In this document: in pieces, positions 6,569 to 16,008 of the stretch | Layout: each line of letters starts with the position of its first letter | Numbering within the stretch: the first letter of the stretch is position 1 | Source: Candidatus Gastranaerophilales bacterium | GTDB lineage: Bacteria; Cyanobacteriota; Vampirovibrionia; Gastranaerophilales; Gastranaerophilaceae | Reading direction: 5' to 3' | NCBI GenBank assembly: GCA_944323985.1 | Contig: CALUUP010000004.1 | Location: forward strand, 1-64,000 | Length of the DNA: 64,000 bases | The notes under the pieces: generated by a model | Database searches by the model: none | Seen by the model: the letters and a program-made list of their open reading frames with translations, nothing else | What the model was told of the DNA's origin: nothing | Made by a program: the position numbers and the translations under genes

Positions 6569-8716
6569 ATGGCAAATTATAATATTCCTAAAAATAGAAA
6601 AAAAACTAATACAAAGCGTTTACAGGTTGATAATCCGATTTTGGGTATTATATCTGGGATTTTTGTGTTTTCATTAGGTGTTTTTTTAGCTGGGATGATT
6701 GCACTTCAATTATATTTAATGTCATTGCCTCCAATAAAGAATTTAAATACTTTGAAGCCGAATATAGTAACAACATTTTGTGCAAGTGATGGAGAAGTAA
6801 TAAAGACTTTTGCGGCTTACACCTATTCAAATGTAGAGTTAAAAGAAGTTCCTGAGAATCTAATAAAAGCATTAATTGCTACTGAAGATAAGAATTTTTA
6901 TAAGCATCCGGGCTATGATATTTTGGGTTTAGCAAGGTCTATGGTTGCAAATTTATTAGCCGGGCATGTTGTACAGGGTGCTAGTACAATAACTCAACAA
7001 TTGTCTAGGATTTTATTTTTGTCTAATGAAAAGACTTTTACAAGGAAAATTAAGGAATTACAGGTCGCTGCTCAGATAGAAAAAACAATTTCTAAAGATA
7101 AGATTTTGGAAATGTATTTGAATAATGTTTATTTAGGATCCGGTGCTTATGGTGTAAAAGGTGCTGCTAGAATTTATTTCAATAAAAATTTGAATCAATT
7201 AACATTACCGGAGATGGCATTAATAGCAGGATTGCCACAAGCTCCTTCTGTTTATTCTCCATACAATAACAAAAAATTGGCAGAGCAAAGAAGGAATCAA
7301 GTTCTTTTAAGAATGTATAAAATGAAGTACATAGATAAGAAAACATATGAGGATGCAAAGAAGGCTCCTATTGTTCTTTCTACGATGCCAATAATGTATG
7401 CAACAAATAAAGCTCCATATTTTTGTGATTATGTAATGAAAGAATTGCAAAAATTAGGTTTTAGTGAAGATGAAATCGTAAATGGTGGCTATAAGGTTAT
7501 AACAACATTAGATTATAAAGCTCAAGTAAAAGCTAATGAATCAATATTAAAGAATCTTAGTGCTTGGGGTTTAACGAAAGATAAAAATCAAGGAGCTGTT
7601 TTTTCATTTAGTCCTATAGATGGCAGAATTTTGGTGTATGCAGGAGGAAAAGATTATTCAAAAAGTCAGTATGATAGAGTGACTCAATCTGCACGACCAT
7701 CAGGTTCCGCGTTTAAACCTTTTATTTATACTGCAGCGATTGAAAAAGGTTTTTCACCAAATGATATGATAGATGATTTACCTTTTAGAGCTGGAAATTG
7801 GACTCCTAAAAATTATGGAAATAAGTATAGAGGTCCAATTCCAATGTATACAGCATTGATGGTTTCATCAAATGTTTGTACTGCAAGATTGATGGAAATG
7901 GTTGGAGTAAGACCTGTTATTCAATTAGCGAGAGTAATGGGGATAACAACTCCAATACCTTATGATTATACAATATCTTTAGGTTCTAATAGTGTAAAGT
8001 TGTTTGAGATGACTAGAGCTTATGGTGTATTTGCAAATGGTGGATATAGAGTTGAACCATATGCAATAGAGCGAGTAGAGTCATCTAGAGGTACAATTTT
8101 ATATGAGGCAAAGAAGGCTAGAACAAGTAAAGTACTTAATTTGAATACAGCAGCAACAATGACTGCAATAATGAAGACAGTTATAACAAATGGAACAGGT
8201 AGAGCTGCAAGTATAGGAAAACCGGCAGCAGGAAAAACAGGAACTACCGATGATAGTAGAGATGCTTATTTTATAGGTTTTACTCCTGATGTAGTTACAG
8301 GTGTTTGGGTTGGAAATGATGATAACTCTCAAATGGGTGGGGTTACCGGAGGTACTATTCCTGCTTTGATATGGAAAGATGTAATGCAAGTTGCTACTGC
8401 TTCTTATGGAAATGTAGATTTTGAGTATCCGGAAATAATATTAAATCCGTTTAAGTCATCGAATGTTTCTATAATTCCTCAAAATGAAGCAAAAAAAGTT
8501 TTAGATGAAAAAGATAAAGAACAAGAAAAGGCTGATGAAATTAAGGATAAAAGTTTAAATCCAATTGTAAAACCGGATTCAATAAAGCCATCTGATGTTA
8601 TTCCTTTTAGAAAAAAAGAGGTACCAACAATAGATGTAAAACAAGAGCGTGTTGAGGAAGTAAATAATAATCAATTTGCTCCGATACCAATGACAACAGC
8701 TCCAATTGGACAGTAA
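6569..8716 (+). CDS. Class A penicillin-binding protein 1A
   Basis: A bifunctional peptidoglycan synthase of 715 residues. It has a basic cytoplasmic tail, one membrane anchor (about 28-50) and a GT51 glycosyltransferase domain with EDKNFYKHPG near 105 and QGASTITQQL near 137. The penicillin-binding transpeptidase domain follows, with SGSAFKPF (SxxK serine near 378), SSN near 433 and KTGTT near 555. The C-terminal 80 residues are a charged, Pro-rich tail. It polymerises lipid II and cross-links stem peptides outside the inner membrane. It leads a same-strand row of envelope genes; the next gene starts 9 bases after its stop. Confidence 0.95.
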   Translation: MANYNIPKNRKKTNTKRLQVDNPILGIISGIFVFSLGVFLAGMIALQLYLMSLPPIKNLNTLKPNIVTTFCASDGEVIKTFAAYTYSNVELKEVPENLIKALIATEDKNFYKHPGYDILGLARSMVANLLAGHVVQGASTITQQLSRILFLSNEKTFTRKIKELQVAAQIEKTISKDKILEMYLNNVYLGSGAYGVKGAARIYFNKNLNQLTLPEMALIAGLPQAPSVYSPYNNKKLAEQRRNQVLLRMYKMKYIDKKTYEDAKKAPIVLSTMPIMYATNKAPYFCDYVMKELQKLGFSEDEIVNGGYKVITTLDYKAQVKANESILKNLSAWGLTKDKNQGAVFSFSPIDGRILVYAGGKDYSKSQYDRVTQSARPSGSAFKPFIYTAAIEKGFSPNDMIDDLPFRAGNWTPKNYGNKYRGPIPMYTALMVSSNVCTARLMEMVGVRPVIQLARVMGITTPIPYDYTISLGSNSVKLFEMTRAYGVFANGGYRVEPYAIERVESSRGTILYEAKKARTSKVLNLNTAATMTAIMKTVITNGTGRAASIGKPAAGKTGTTDDSRDAYFIGFTPDVVTGVWVGNDDNSQMGGVTGGTIPALIWKDVMQVATASYGNVDFEYPEIILNPFKSSNVSIIPQNEAKKVLDEKDKEQEKADEIKDKSLNPIVKPDSIKPSDVIPFRKKEVPTIDVKQERVEEVNNNQFAPIPMTTAPIGQ

Positions 8717-8725
8717 GGAGATAGT

Positions 8726-9613
8726 ATGAATTGTAAGAATTTAAAAATAAGTAGTGGTGAAAATATTTTTCAAAAGGCTTATATTGAAGTAGATGAAAGC
8801 AATATTGACTATGAAATTAATGGAGAGCTTTCTTATGTCGATATATTGGCAATTTCAAAGGGCTTGAGAGTAGTAAGTGAATTTTTTGATGTAAATGCAG
8901 TAGTTTCAGTTTCTGGTGTAGATGTTAATTCAGTAGCATTAGGAAAATCTATTGAGGAGGCTTTGGTAAAGGTTATAGAAAGTAATCCTTTAGAGTATAT
9001 GTCTGCTATAATTGTAAGTTCTTCAGAAGTTGATAGCGATGTAGTAAAAAGATTGAAAAATACTAATAAAATTGTTGCACCAAACTTTACTAAAAATGCT
9101 ATGGAATATATGGAGACACAGGGTATTTGTTATGTAAAAATAAATACTCCATTAAAAGATTATAAAAAATATTTATCAGAAGATATAAAAATAACTCCTT
9201 TAGGAGTTTTGCACCAAGCTCCTAATATGAAAGAATTAGATAAAGAGACTTTTAAAGTAGTTTCTCAACAAAAACCATCTGTAGAACAAATTGAAGATGC
9301 TGTCTTTGCGTGGAAAATTGCAAAACATGTTAGAACTCATGCGATTGTAATAGCGAAAGATTTGCACACATCTGCAATTTCTCAAGGAATGCAGGAAACA
9401 TCTGTTGAATATGCTTTAGATTTTTCTTGTGATATGTCTAAGGATTCGGTGTTGGCATCTGATAAGAATATATCAATTCATGATTTAAACGTGGCAGCTC
9501 AAGGTAGAATTGCGTTATTAATAGTCCCTTTTGCAGATTCAAATTTGGTAAAAACTGCAGATAAATATGGAATAATTGTTATAGAAACAGGGTTTACAAA
9601 TATTCTTTATTAG
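8726..9613 (+). CDS. AICAR transformylase-like pseudoenzyme (PurH C-terminal domain only)
   Basis: The 295-residue protein aligns by eye with the AICARFT half of PurH. SSGENIFQKA stands for RYGENPHQ, ELSYVDILA for ALSYNNIAD, PSVEQIEDAVFAWKIAKHVRTHAIV for the matching PurH block, and DSVLASD...ADKYGIIVIETG for the end. The IMP cyclohydrolase domain is absent. The catalytic Lys-His of the family KHANPCG motif is replaced: here the same-length segment is SGVDVNS. The conserved SN of the substrate site reads TH. Catalysis is therefore unlikely. AAGGAG precedes the ATG, and it sits 9 bases after PBP1A, suggesting a structural or ligand-sensing role in the envelope operon. That role is inference. 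Confidence 0.75.
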   Translation: MNCKNLKISSGENIFQKAYIEVDESNIDYEINGELSYVDILAISKGLRVVSEFFDVNAVVSVSGVDVNSVALGKSIEEALVKVIESNPLEYMSAIIVSSSEVDSDVVKRLKNTNKIVAPNFTKNAMEYMETQGICYVKINTPLKDYKKYLSEDIKITPLGVLHQAPNMKELDKETFKVVSQQKPSVEQIEDAVFAWKIAKHVRTHAIVIAKDLHTSAISQGMQETSVEYALDFSCDMSKDSVLASDKNISIHDLNVAAQGRIALLIVPFADSNLVKTADKYGIIVIETGFTNILY

Positions 9614-9654
9614 ATTATTAAATATTTCGTGTAAGCTTAAAATATATTACAAAA

Positions 9655-9683
9655 TTGATTTAAAGAAGTATTTGTAATATTAT
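9655..9683 (+). promoter_or_regulatory. Weak candidate promoter before the small membrane ORF
   Basis: TTGATT (9655-9660), a 17-base spacer and TATTAT (9678-9683) precede the small ORF at 9702. Each box has two mismatches, so this is tentative. Confidence 0.35.
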
Positions 9684-9701
9684 TATACAAGAGAGGTATG
9701 T

Positions 9702-9815
9702 ATGGATTTTTTTAGAACATATAAGAAGTTTATAGTGGGTTTGATAGCTGTTTCTTTTGTTTTATGGACGTTTGGAATGGGTGTTCTATTAATTTTGCCT
9801 AGCTTGGGTAAGTAA
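9702..9815 (+). CDS. Small single-pass membrane peptide (37 residues)
   Basis: The ORF begins ATG at 9702 after GAGAGG (9691-9696) and ends TAA at 9813-9815. The product starts MDFFRTYKKF, continues as one long hydrophobic helix (about residues 11-33, IVGLIAVSFVLWTFGMGVLL) and ends PSLGK. The basic N-terminus suggests it stays inside. No family is recognised. The M23 peptidase gene begins 15 bases downstream with its own GGAGG, so the two are probably co-transcribed. The good ribosome-binding site and clean topology support it as real. Confidence 0.55.
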   Translation: MDFFRTYKKFIVGLIAVSFVLWTFGMGVLLILPSLGK

Positions 9816-9830
9816 TTCTGGAGGTATTGG

Positions 9831-10937
9831 TTGAAAAAAATATTAAGCATATTAATGTTTTTGTCTGTTCTTGTAGTTCAAGCTGCGAGTATAGATGTTT
9901 ATGCTAATACTGATATAGAAGTTAAAAAGAAACAAACAAGAGCTAAGATTAATCATTTAAAGTGGTTAGAAAGTCTTGAAACGAATAAATTGTATAAAAA
10001 CCAACAAAAATTAGAAAATGCAAATAATACTCTTATACAATCGAAATCTCAAATTGAGACTACACAAAGAGAACTTTATGGTATGCAAGCTAAATTAGAT
10101 CGAGCAATTTCTGATTATACAGCTTTAAATTTAGCTTTGGCTAATAGAATTCGTTTAGTATATAAATCTCAACGAAAAGCATTTTTTGAATTATTGATAT
10201 CTGCAGAGGATATTAATATGTTGGTGGATAGGATATATTTTCAGAAGATTATATTAAAGAATGATTATGAGAAAATGGCTGCCGCTAAGAATAAAGCTCG
10301 TGAGATACGATTATTAACATTGAATATACAAGCAAAGAAGCAAAATTTAGAACGTTCAGTAGCTTCAATAAATTCACAAAAAGCTTATATTGATAGAGCT
10401 ATTGCAAAAAATGAGAGTATGATAAATAAGCTAAGAACTGATAGAGTTGCTTATGAAAGAGCGGAAAAAGAATTAGCAAAACAGTCTGCAAGTATAGGTT
10501 CATATATAAATAAAACAACAAAGGACACTAGTGTTCAGGTAGCATCAGGTTTTATAAAGCCAATACAAGGTCGTATAACATCACCTTTTGGTTGGAGAAC
10601 TCATCCTATATTTAATAGTAAATCTTTCCATTCAGGTATAGATATAGGGGGACCTAATTTAGGAGCAATCAGAGCTTCTAATTCCGGTAAAGTTATATAT
10701 TCCGGTTGGTATGGAGGGTATGGAAAAGTTGTTATTTTAGAGCACGGTATAATTAATGGAAAGCCTATAACAACTTTATATGCACATATGAATTCTATAG
10801 CCGTTACCAATGGTCAGAGAGTAAGTAAAGGACAATTATTAGGTTATGAAGGTACTACAGGCTATAGTACTGGTCCACATTGTCATTTTGAGGTTAGAGT
10901 TAATGGACAACCAAATAATCCATTGAATTATATATAA
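9831..10937 (+). CDS. M23 peptidase with coiled coil (EnvC/NlpD type)
   Basis: A secreted 368-residue protein with a signal peptide (to about AAS or VYA), a coiled coil (about 27-225) and a C-terminal LytM/M23 domain. The zinc ligands are all present: FHSGIDIGG (His267 and Asp271), and GPHCHFEV near 348-355. It is therefore probably an active endopeptidase on peptidoglycan cross-links, unlike EnvC, which only activates amidases. The start is TTG with GGAGG (9820-9824) 6 bases before it. It lies in the row from PBP1A to LptD. Confidence 0.9.
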   Translation: MKKILSILMFLSVLVVQAASIDVYANTDIEVKKKQTRAKINHLKWLESLETNKLYKNQQKLENANNTLIQSKSQIETTQRELYGMQAKLDRAISDYTALNLALANRIRLVYKSQRKAFFELLISAEDINMLVDRIYFQKIILKNDYEKMAAAKNKAREIRLLTLNIQAKKQNLERSVASINSQKAYIDRAIAKNESMINKLRTDRVAYERAEKELAKQSASIGSYINKTTKDTSVQVASGFIKPIQGRITSPFGWRTHPIFNSKSFHSGIDIGGPNLGAIRASNSGKVIYSGWYGGYGKVVILEHGIINGKPITTLYAHMNSIAVTNGQRVSKGQLLGYEGTTGYSTGPHCHFEVRVNGQPNNPLNYI

Positions 10938-10951
10938 TAGGAATTTAGATT

Positions 10952-13132
10952 TTGAAAAAAAAGATAATAATATTATTAATATCATTGATCGTAAGTAATT
11001 CAGTATTTGCTGAGTCAGTTTTTGTTGATCCTTCAGATTTTACAGGCGATGCTTTTTTTACACCTCCAGCTTTAAATGAGAAGCAAGAAAGTTCGGAAAC
11101 TTCAGCTTCTTCTGGAAGAGAAGCGACAACACCTCCTATAAAAAAAGTTAGGTTGTTAGTAAAAAAGAAGTTAAAAGAGAAGAATGCTAAAAAGATGGAA
11201 TTAGCTCCTGTTGCTCCTCAAGATAGTGTGTTTGTTGGGGGTACAGAAACGTCTGAATATGCTTCTAAAGATGTAAAAGAAGAGTTTGAAGACGATATGG
11301 TTTCTGATGGTTTTGAAGCTGATGAGGCTTTGGTTGAAGATAGTAAAAATACAAGAAAGTTTTGGAATAAAAAGAAAAAAAATGAGGTAAATACAGAAGA
11401 ATCTGAAGATAAGGAAAATATAATTTTAGATTGTGAAAATATGGATTATGATTCGGATTCTTATTGTTTGATAGCAACAGGAAATGTAAATGTTGAATTC
11501 GTAAAACAGCAAACAGTTGTTAAGGCTGATAAAATAATTTACGATAGAATGAATAATACTATTAAAGCAGAAGGTAATGTTCAGATTTTAAAAAATGGAC
11601 AAACTATAACAGGTGATTATATTTTTGTTGATATGAATGAAGAGAATGCTTTAATAGAAAATCCTCTTACAAGGACTGCAACTATTGAAATAAAAGCAAA
11701 AAAAGGTTATGTATATGGTGATAAGATTGTTCAGGAGAATGGTTCTATTACAGTAGATGAATCCTTTCCTATAAATTTTAGGTCAGGCATGGCAGGACCG
11801 AGAATGCAAAGTATGATGCTTCCAAAAGATCAAACTTTAACTGATGATTTGGAAAAAGGTCTTATAAGAGTTGAAGCAAAGGATTTAAAAATAACTCAAA
11901 AAGGTGATTTGGAAGTATTGGCGATTAAAAAAGCTACTGTTTTTAAAGGTAGAAGAAAAATTGTAAAAATTCCTGGTTTAAAACTTTATACAAATAAAAA
12001 TAATGATTATGCAGAAACAAATTCTTGGGAATTAGGCTCTTTGCGTGGGCTTGGTATGTATATTGGTCCTGGGTTTGTTTTTGAGATGCCAAGAGGAGCT
12101 GTATTAAAAGCTATTCCTATATTAAATTATAAGAGCGGATTTGGCATTGGTGGTATAGGTCGCTATCAAAGTGCTACTAATAAAACACAAGTAGCTTATG
12201 GTACTGCAGGTAGTAAGATTTTAGTTCGAGGTAAACAACGTCTGGATGACAATTTATATTTGCAATACGGTATGAATGATTATATGAATGAATGGTTTTT
12301 AGGTAGAAGAAGACCTAAGTACGGTATCGATCTGGTTTATCAAAATGCGTATTCAAGTAGTGATTTTTTGTTAAAGGGTAAAGCTTCTACTTTTGCTCAT
12401 CGTTTAGATTTAGGTTATTATCACGATATTGAAGAAGATGTTAATTTTAAAGCATTAAATGGTGCTCAAATTGGTACATTTAGAGCACGTTATATGGCCG
12501 AGGCAGATCAAAATTTCTTTAAATATAAGAATGAAGAAAAGCAAACAGCGTTTTATTTTGACTTGTCTTCTCAATTGTCGGCTGCTATATATGGAACAGG
12601 GGATACTCAAATTATTGGAAGAATTGGTCCAAGAATTCATACTCAGTATAAGAGGTGGATGCAAGATATAGGATATTTCCATTCTGTGTATGATGATAAT
12701 TCGCCATTGCCGGTTTTCGATGCTTATCGTTATGGTAAGTCTAATGTTTATTTACGTGAAACATTTAGATTTAGTAGATACTTTGCTCTGTCTTGGTTTG
12801 GTTCTATTAATTTGTCAGGGGATTCTCCAAATGAAAGGGCTTTTCAAGAAAATTCTTTCTATTTATCCGTTGGTCCTGATGATGTAAAATTTCATATAGG
12901 ATATGATTTTATAAGAGAGAATACTTATTTTATGGTAGAAGTGATGATGAATGCTAAGGGGACTAAAGTTGATTACGAACGTTTAGAGATAAAGCAAGAT
13001 AAAAAGGCACAAAAGAAAGATGAAAATATAAAAGATGAAGATAAAGAGGATAGTTTTGAAAAATCAAAACAAACGCCTGAACTTCAATATGCCCAAGTAG
13101 AGGATGTGAAAAACGTTGAAGATGTTTTATAA
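10952..13132 (+). CDS. lptD: LPS-assembly protein LptD/OstA homologue
   Basis: A 726-residue outer-membrane protein. It has a signal peptide (1-20), a low-complexity acidic segment (35-150) and an OstA/LptA-like jellyroll (about 155-255, IILDCENMDYD...IATGNVNV...VKADKIIYDRMNNTIKAEGNVQI). A large beta-rich domain follows to residue 690, then a charged tail. In the family this protein receives lipopolysaccharide from LptA and inserts it in the outer leaflet with LptE. The barrel part is divergent, as it is in cyanobacteria, and the charged tail after the barrel is unusual. The start is TTG after ATAGGA. Its end overlaps the aldolase gene. Confidence 0.8.
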   Translation: MKKKIIILLISLIVSNSVFAESVFVDPSDFTGDAFFTPPALNEKQESSETSASSGREATTPPIKKVRLLVKKKLKEKNAKKMELAPVAPQDSVFVGGTETSEYASKDVKEEFEDDMVSDGFEADEALVEDSKNTRKFWNKKKKNEVNTEESEDKENIILDCENMDYDSDSYCLIATGNVNVEFVKQQTVVKADKIIYDRMNNTIKAEGNVQILKNGQTITGDYIFVDMNEENALIENPLTRTATIEIKAKKGYVYGDKIVQENGSITVDESFPINFRSGMAGPRMQSMMLPKDQTLTDDLEKGLIRVEAKDLKITQKGDLEVLAIKKATVFKGRRKIVKIPGLKLYTNKNNDYAETNSWELGSLRGLGMYIGPGFVFEMPRGAVLKAIPILNYKSGFGIGGIGRYQSATNKTQVAYGTAGSKILVRGKQRLDDNLYLQYGMNDYMNEWFLGRRRPKYGIDLVYQNAYSSSDFLLKGKASTFAHRLDLGYYHDIEEDVNFKALNGAQIGTFRARYMAEADQNFFKYKNEEKQTAFYFDLSSQLSAAIYGTGDTQIIGRIGPRIHTQYKRWMQDIGYFHSVYDDNSPLPVFDAYRYGKSNVYLRETFRFSRYFALSWFGSINLSGDSPNERAFQENSFYLSVGPDDVKFHIGYDFIRENTYFMVEVMMNAKGTKVDYERLEIKQDKKAQKKDENIKDEDKEDSFEKSKQTPELQYAQVEDVKNVEDVL

Positions 13133-13745
13133 AAAAAATTTGGTTAAAAAAATTATAAAATACGGTAAAATGTGTGGAGAAAAAAATTTTACTCCTGGAT
13201 ATTCAGGTAATATTTCTGCTCGATATAAAAATGGGTTATTAATTACTACTTCAGGCTCTTCTAATTCATATCTTACTGATAAAGAGATTGTTTACACTGA
13301 TTTTAACGGAAAATCTTTGGAATTTAAGAAAAAACCTTCTAGTGAAAAATTTTTACATATTGAAATTTATAAAAGAAGACCTGAAATAAATTATATAATA
13401 CACGTACATGCTCCTTATTTAAGTTCTTTTGCTTCGAGCGGTAAAGATTTAATGGAGCCTATAATGGCGGAGAATGTTTTTTACTTTGGTGGGATTCCTT
13501 TGGCAAAGTATGCTTTACCATCTTCAATGGATTTAGTTAATAATACTGTGAAATATTTTGATAATTATGATGCCGTTTTAATGGAAAATCACGGGTTCAT
13601 AGTAGCTTCAAAATCTATTGAAGATGCTTATATGAAATTAGAATTGGCTGAATCTTATGCGCAAGTTGTTGTAAATACTATTGTTTTAGGAGGTCCTAAA
13701 TTATTATCAGATAATGATGTTTCTAAAATATTGGAATTACGATAA
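13116..13745 (+). CDS. Class II aldolase/adducin-family protein
   Basis: The 209-residue protein matches the FucA/AraD/MtnB fold. GYSGNISARY and ITTSGSSNSYL form the phosphate site, SSEKFLHIEIYKRRPE supplies the catalytic Glu, HVHAP has two zinc histidines and ENHGF the third. It probably cleaves or isomerises a sugar phosphate; the substrate cannot be told. The start is either TTG 13116 or ATG 13122, both inside the end of lptD, so translation is probably coupled. A metabolic enzyme at the end of an envelope row is odd and might supply a surface sugar. Confidence 0.85.
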   Translation: MKMFYKKNLVKKIIKYGKMCGEKNFTPGYSGNISARYKNGLLITTSGSSNSYLTDKEIVYTDFNGKSLEFKKKPSSEKFLHIEIYKRRPEINYIIHVHAPYLSSFASSGKDLMEPIMAENVFYFGGIPLAKYALPSSMDLVNNTVKYFDNYDAVLMENHGFIVASKSIEDAYMKLELAESYAQVVVNTIVLGGPKLLSDNDVSKILELR

Positions 13746-13751
13746 TTGTAT

Positions 13752-13800
13752 ACATAAATAAAAAAAATCCGGTATTACCGGATTTTTTTTATTTATGTAT
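13752..13800. terminator. Long bidirectional terminator
   Basis: A near-perfect inverted repeat of about 24-base arms (tacataaat, A-run, atccggt / accggat, T-run, atttatgta) lies between the convergent aldolase and clpP genes. Both strands have a T-run after the GC-rich core. Confidence 0.93.
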
Positions 13801-13802
13801 TT

Positions 13803-14414
13803 TTATCCATTTGTAGAAGTTACAACTTTGTCAATTAATCCATATTCAACGGCTTCAGCAGCAGATAGGTAATGATCTCTTTCGCAATCAGCTTTTACTT
13901 TTTCAAAATCTTGTCCAGAATTTTCTGCCATAATTCCTATTAACATATCTTTCATTCTTAAAATTTCTTTGGCTTCAAGCTCAATATCAGTAGCTTGCCC
14001 TTTTGCACCTCCTAATGGTTGGTGAATCATTATTCTTGCACTAGGAAGAGCCATTCTTTTACCTTTAGCTCCTGCTGAAAGTAAAAATGCGCCCATAGAT
14101 GCAGCTTCGCCTAAACAAATCGTCTGAACATCTGCTTTTATAAGATTCATAGTATCATAAATTGCCATACCTGCTGTTATTACACCACCTGGAGAATTTA
14201 TATAAAGCATAATATCTTTTTCAGGATTTTCACTATCCAATAAAAGAAGTTGAGCAACAACTGAATTTGCAACATCATCATCTATTTCTGTTCCTAAAAA
14301 TATAATTCTTTCTCTTAATAATCTTGAAAATATATCAAAAGACTTCTCGCCTCTTGATGATGATTCAATTACTGTTGGTACATAACTTAATATTTTTTTA
14401 TAATCAGCTGTCAT
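13803..14414 (-). CDS. clpP: ATP-dependent Clp protease proteolytic subunit
   Basis: A 203-residue serine protease. The catalytic triad is visible: Ser in GEAASMGAF (about 103), His in MIHQPLGG (about 128) and Asp in [11 protein letters not shown] (about 177). Its length is standard. ClpP forms a double heptameric chamber that degrades substrates unfolded by ClpX or ClpA/C; no ATPase partner gene is nearby. A purine-rich Shine-Dalgarno (GGAGAGA) precedes the ATG. It stands alone, separated from the LapA-like gene by 72 bases. Confidence 0.97.
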   Translation of the reverse strand: MTADYKKILSYVPTVIESSSRGEKSFDIFSRLLRERIIFLGTEIDDDVANSVVAQLLLLDSENPEKDIMLYINSPGGVITAGMAIYDTMNLIKADVQTICLGEAASMGAFLLSAGAKGKRMALPSARIMIHQPLGGAKGQATDIELEAKEILRMKDMLIGIMAENSGQDFEKVKADCERDHYLSAAEAVEYGLIDKVVTSTNG

Positions 14415-14486
14415 TCTATCTCTCCTTTTATTTAAGCTTATTCTACTATAAAATTAGCTTTTCTTCAAATAGGATAAATATATGAT

Positions 14487-14780
14487 TTATTTTTTTAAGG
14501 CATTTTCTAAAGCTTTTTCTAAAACTTCAATTTTTGCTTCCAAAACCTTTACTTTAGAACTATTTTCTATAGAATTAATACTTTCTTTTTCTAATTCCCT
14601 TTTATAAGAATTAATTTTCTGATTTTTGACATTTAATATCAAATTCATTAAAAATATTCCTAAAAGAACACCACAACAAAAAATACAAGCTAGTCCCACT
14701 TTTCCACTTAAATTTAAATAAACATAACCTGATAAAATAAATAATATAACTATTACTAAATTTGAGATAAATTGTTTCAT
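14487..14780 (-). CDS. LapA-like small membrane protein
   Basis: The 97-residue protein has two membrane helices (about 8-25 and 30-52, the second with ILNVK after it) and a cytoplasmic coiled coil ending KALENALKK. This is the layout of the LapA/DUF1049 family. E. coli LapA works with LapB in control of LPS synthesis, but many bacteria have the domain with no known role. No LapB-like gene is adjacent. A Shine-Dalgarno (AAGGAG) precedes the ATG. Confidence 0.65.
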   Translation of the reverse strand: MKQFISNLVIVILFILSGYVYLNLSGKVGLACIFCCGVLLGIFLMNLILNVKNQKINSYKRELEKESINSIENSSKVKVLEAKIEVLEKALENALKK

Positions 14781-14865
14781 AAAAATACTCCTTAATATTT
14801 ATTTTACACTAAAATAAAAGTTTATGATAGAATGTCAATATAAAATCCAACTAAGGTACAAATAA

Positions 14866-15927
14866 ATGGGTGATGAAGATAAACAATTTGATGCCACGCC
14901 CCAAAAGTTAGAAAGAGCAAGAAAAGAAGGGCAAGTTGTAAAATCAAAAGATGTGTCTACGGCATTATCTTTATTGGTAATGTTTTCATTCATAAACCTA
15001 TTAGCTCCTGTTATGTGGAAGCTTATTGTCGGTTTGTTTCGAACTTTGTATGAGCAAATTCCTAATCAACACTTATCAGAAATAGGTCTTCCTTATATGT
15101 TTACGGTTTCTATAATTCCTACAGTTGCTATAATAGGTTCTATTTTATTTGTTGCAGCTTTTGTAGCGATAATAGGAGATTTTATACAAGTTGGACCTTT
15201 AGTTGCTACAGCACCACTAGTTCCAAAACTTGATAAATTAAATCCTACTAAATATTTTAAAAATTTATTTCAAGTAAAAACTTTATTCGAACTTGGAAAA
15301 AATATTGTTAAGGTATTGGTATTAGGTTTAGTAGGTTGGACTGTTTATCGAGACCATTTAGAAAGTATACTGATGCTAGCAGCTATTGATAATCATTTTG
15401 CTATTATGATAGAATTTGGTAAATTAATAGTTGAATTTATATATAAAGCTTGTATTGCTTTTTTAATAATAGCAGCTGCCGATTATGGTGTTACAAAATG
15501 GAAATTTTTAAAAGATCAAAAAATGTCTTTTAAGGAAATTAAAGATGAATATAAAAACTCTGAAGGTGACCCTCACGTAAAAGCTGCTCTTAGACAAAGA
15601 CGTATGCAAATGTTACAACAAGGAGCTATGGATTCTGTGCCTGATGCAGATTTTGTTGTAAGAAATCCTACCCACGTTGCTTGTGCTTTAAAATATGATG
15701 CAGAAACTATGCAATCTCCTACTTTAACAGCAAAAGGAACAGAACTTATTGCTAAAAAAATTATTGATATTGCAATTCAACATAATGTACCTGTTATTGA
15801 CAATGCTCCTGTTGCTAGAGCTTTATTCCGAATGGTGGATTTGAATCAAGAAATTCCTCCGGAATTATATAAAGCTGTTGCTGAAATCTTATTATTTGTT
15901 TATGGTTTAAAAAACAAACAGAATTAG
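14866..15927 (+). CDS. flhB: FlhB/SctU-family type III export switch protein
   Basis: A complete 353-residue FlhB homologue. It opens DATPQKLERARKEGQVVKSKD, the family N-terminal signature, and has four membrane segments between about 30 and 215. The linker is KMSFKEIKDEYKNSEGDPHVK, and the autocleaving NPTH motif is at about 267-270. The tail DNAPVARALF...EIPPELYKAVAEILLFVY also matches. FlhB sits at the flagellar or type III export gate and switches substrate class after self-cleavage. No other flagellar membrane gene is nearby, but a FlhA-like cytoplasmic domain is encoded at 36.9-38.3 kb. A sigma factor gene follows. Confidence 0.92.
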   Translation: MGDEDKQFDATPQKLERARKEGQVVKSKDVSTALSLLVMFSFINLLAPVMWKLIVGLFRTLYEQIPNQHLSEIGLPYMFTVSIIPTVAIIGSILFVAAFVAIIGDFIQVGPLVATAPLVPKLDKLNPTKYFKNLFQVKTLFELGKNIVKVLVLGLVGWTVYRDHLESILMLAAIDNHFAIMIEFGKLIVEFIYKACIAFLIIAAADYGVTKWKFLKDQKMSFKEIKDEYKNSEGDPHVKAALRQRRMQMLQQGAMDSVPDADFVVRNPTHVACALKYDAETMQSPTLTAKGTELIAKKIIDIAIQHNVPVIDNAPVARALFRMVDLNQEIPPELYKAVAEILLFVYGLKNKQN

Positions 15928-16008
15928 GTTTTAAAACAATAAATAGTTTTACTTGAAAAAATATTTAAAACAATGTAATATAGAGTAAGGTTAGTTTAAT
16001 AAGAGAAG

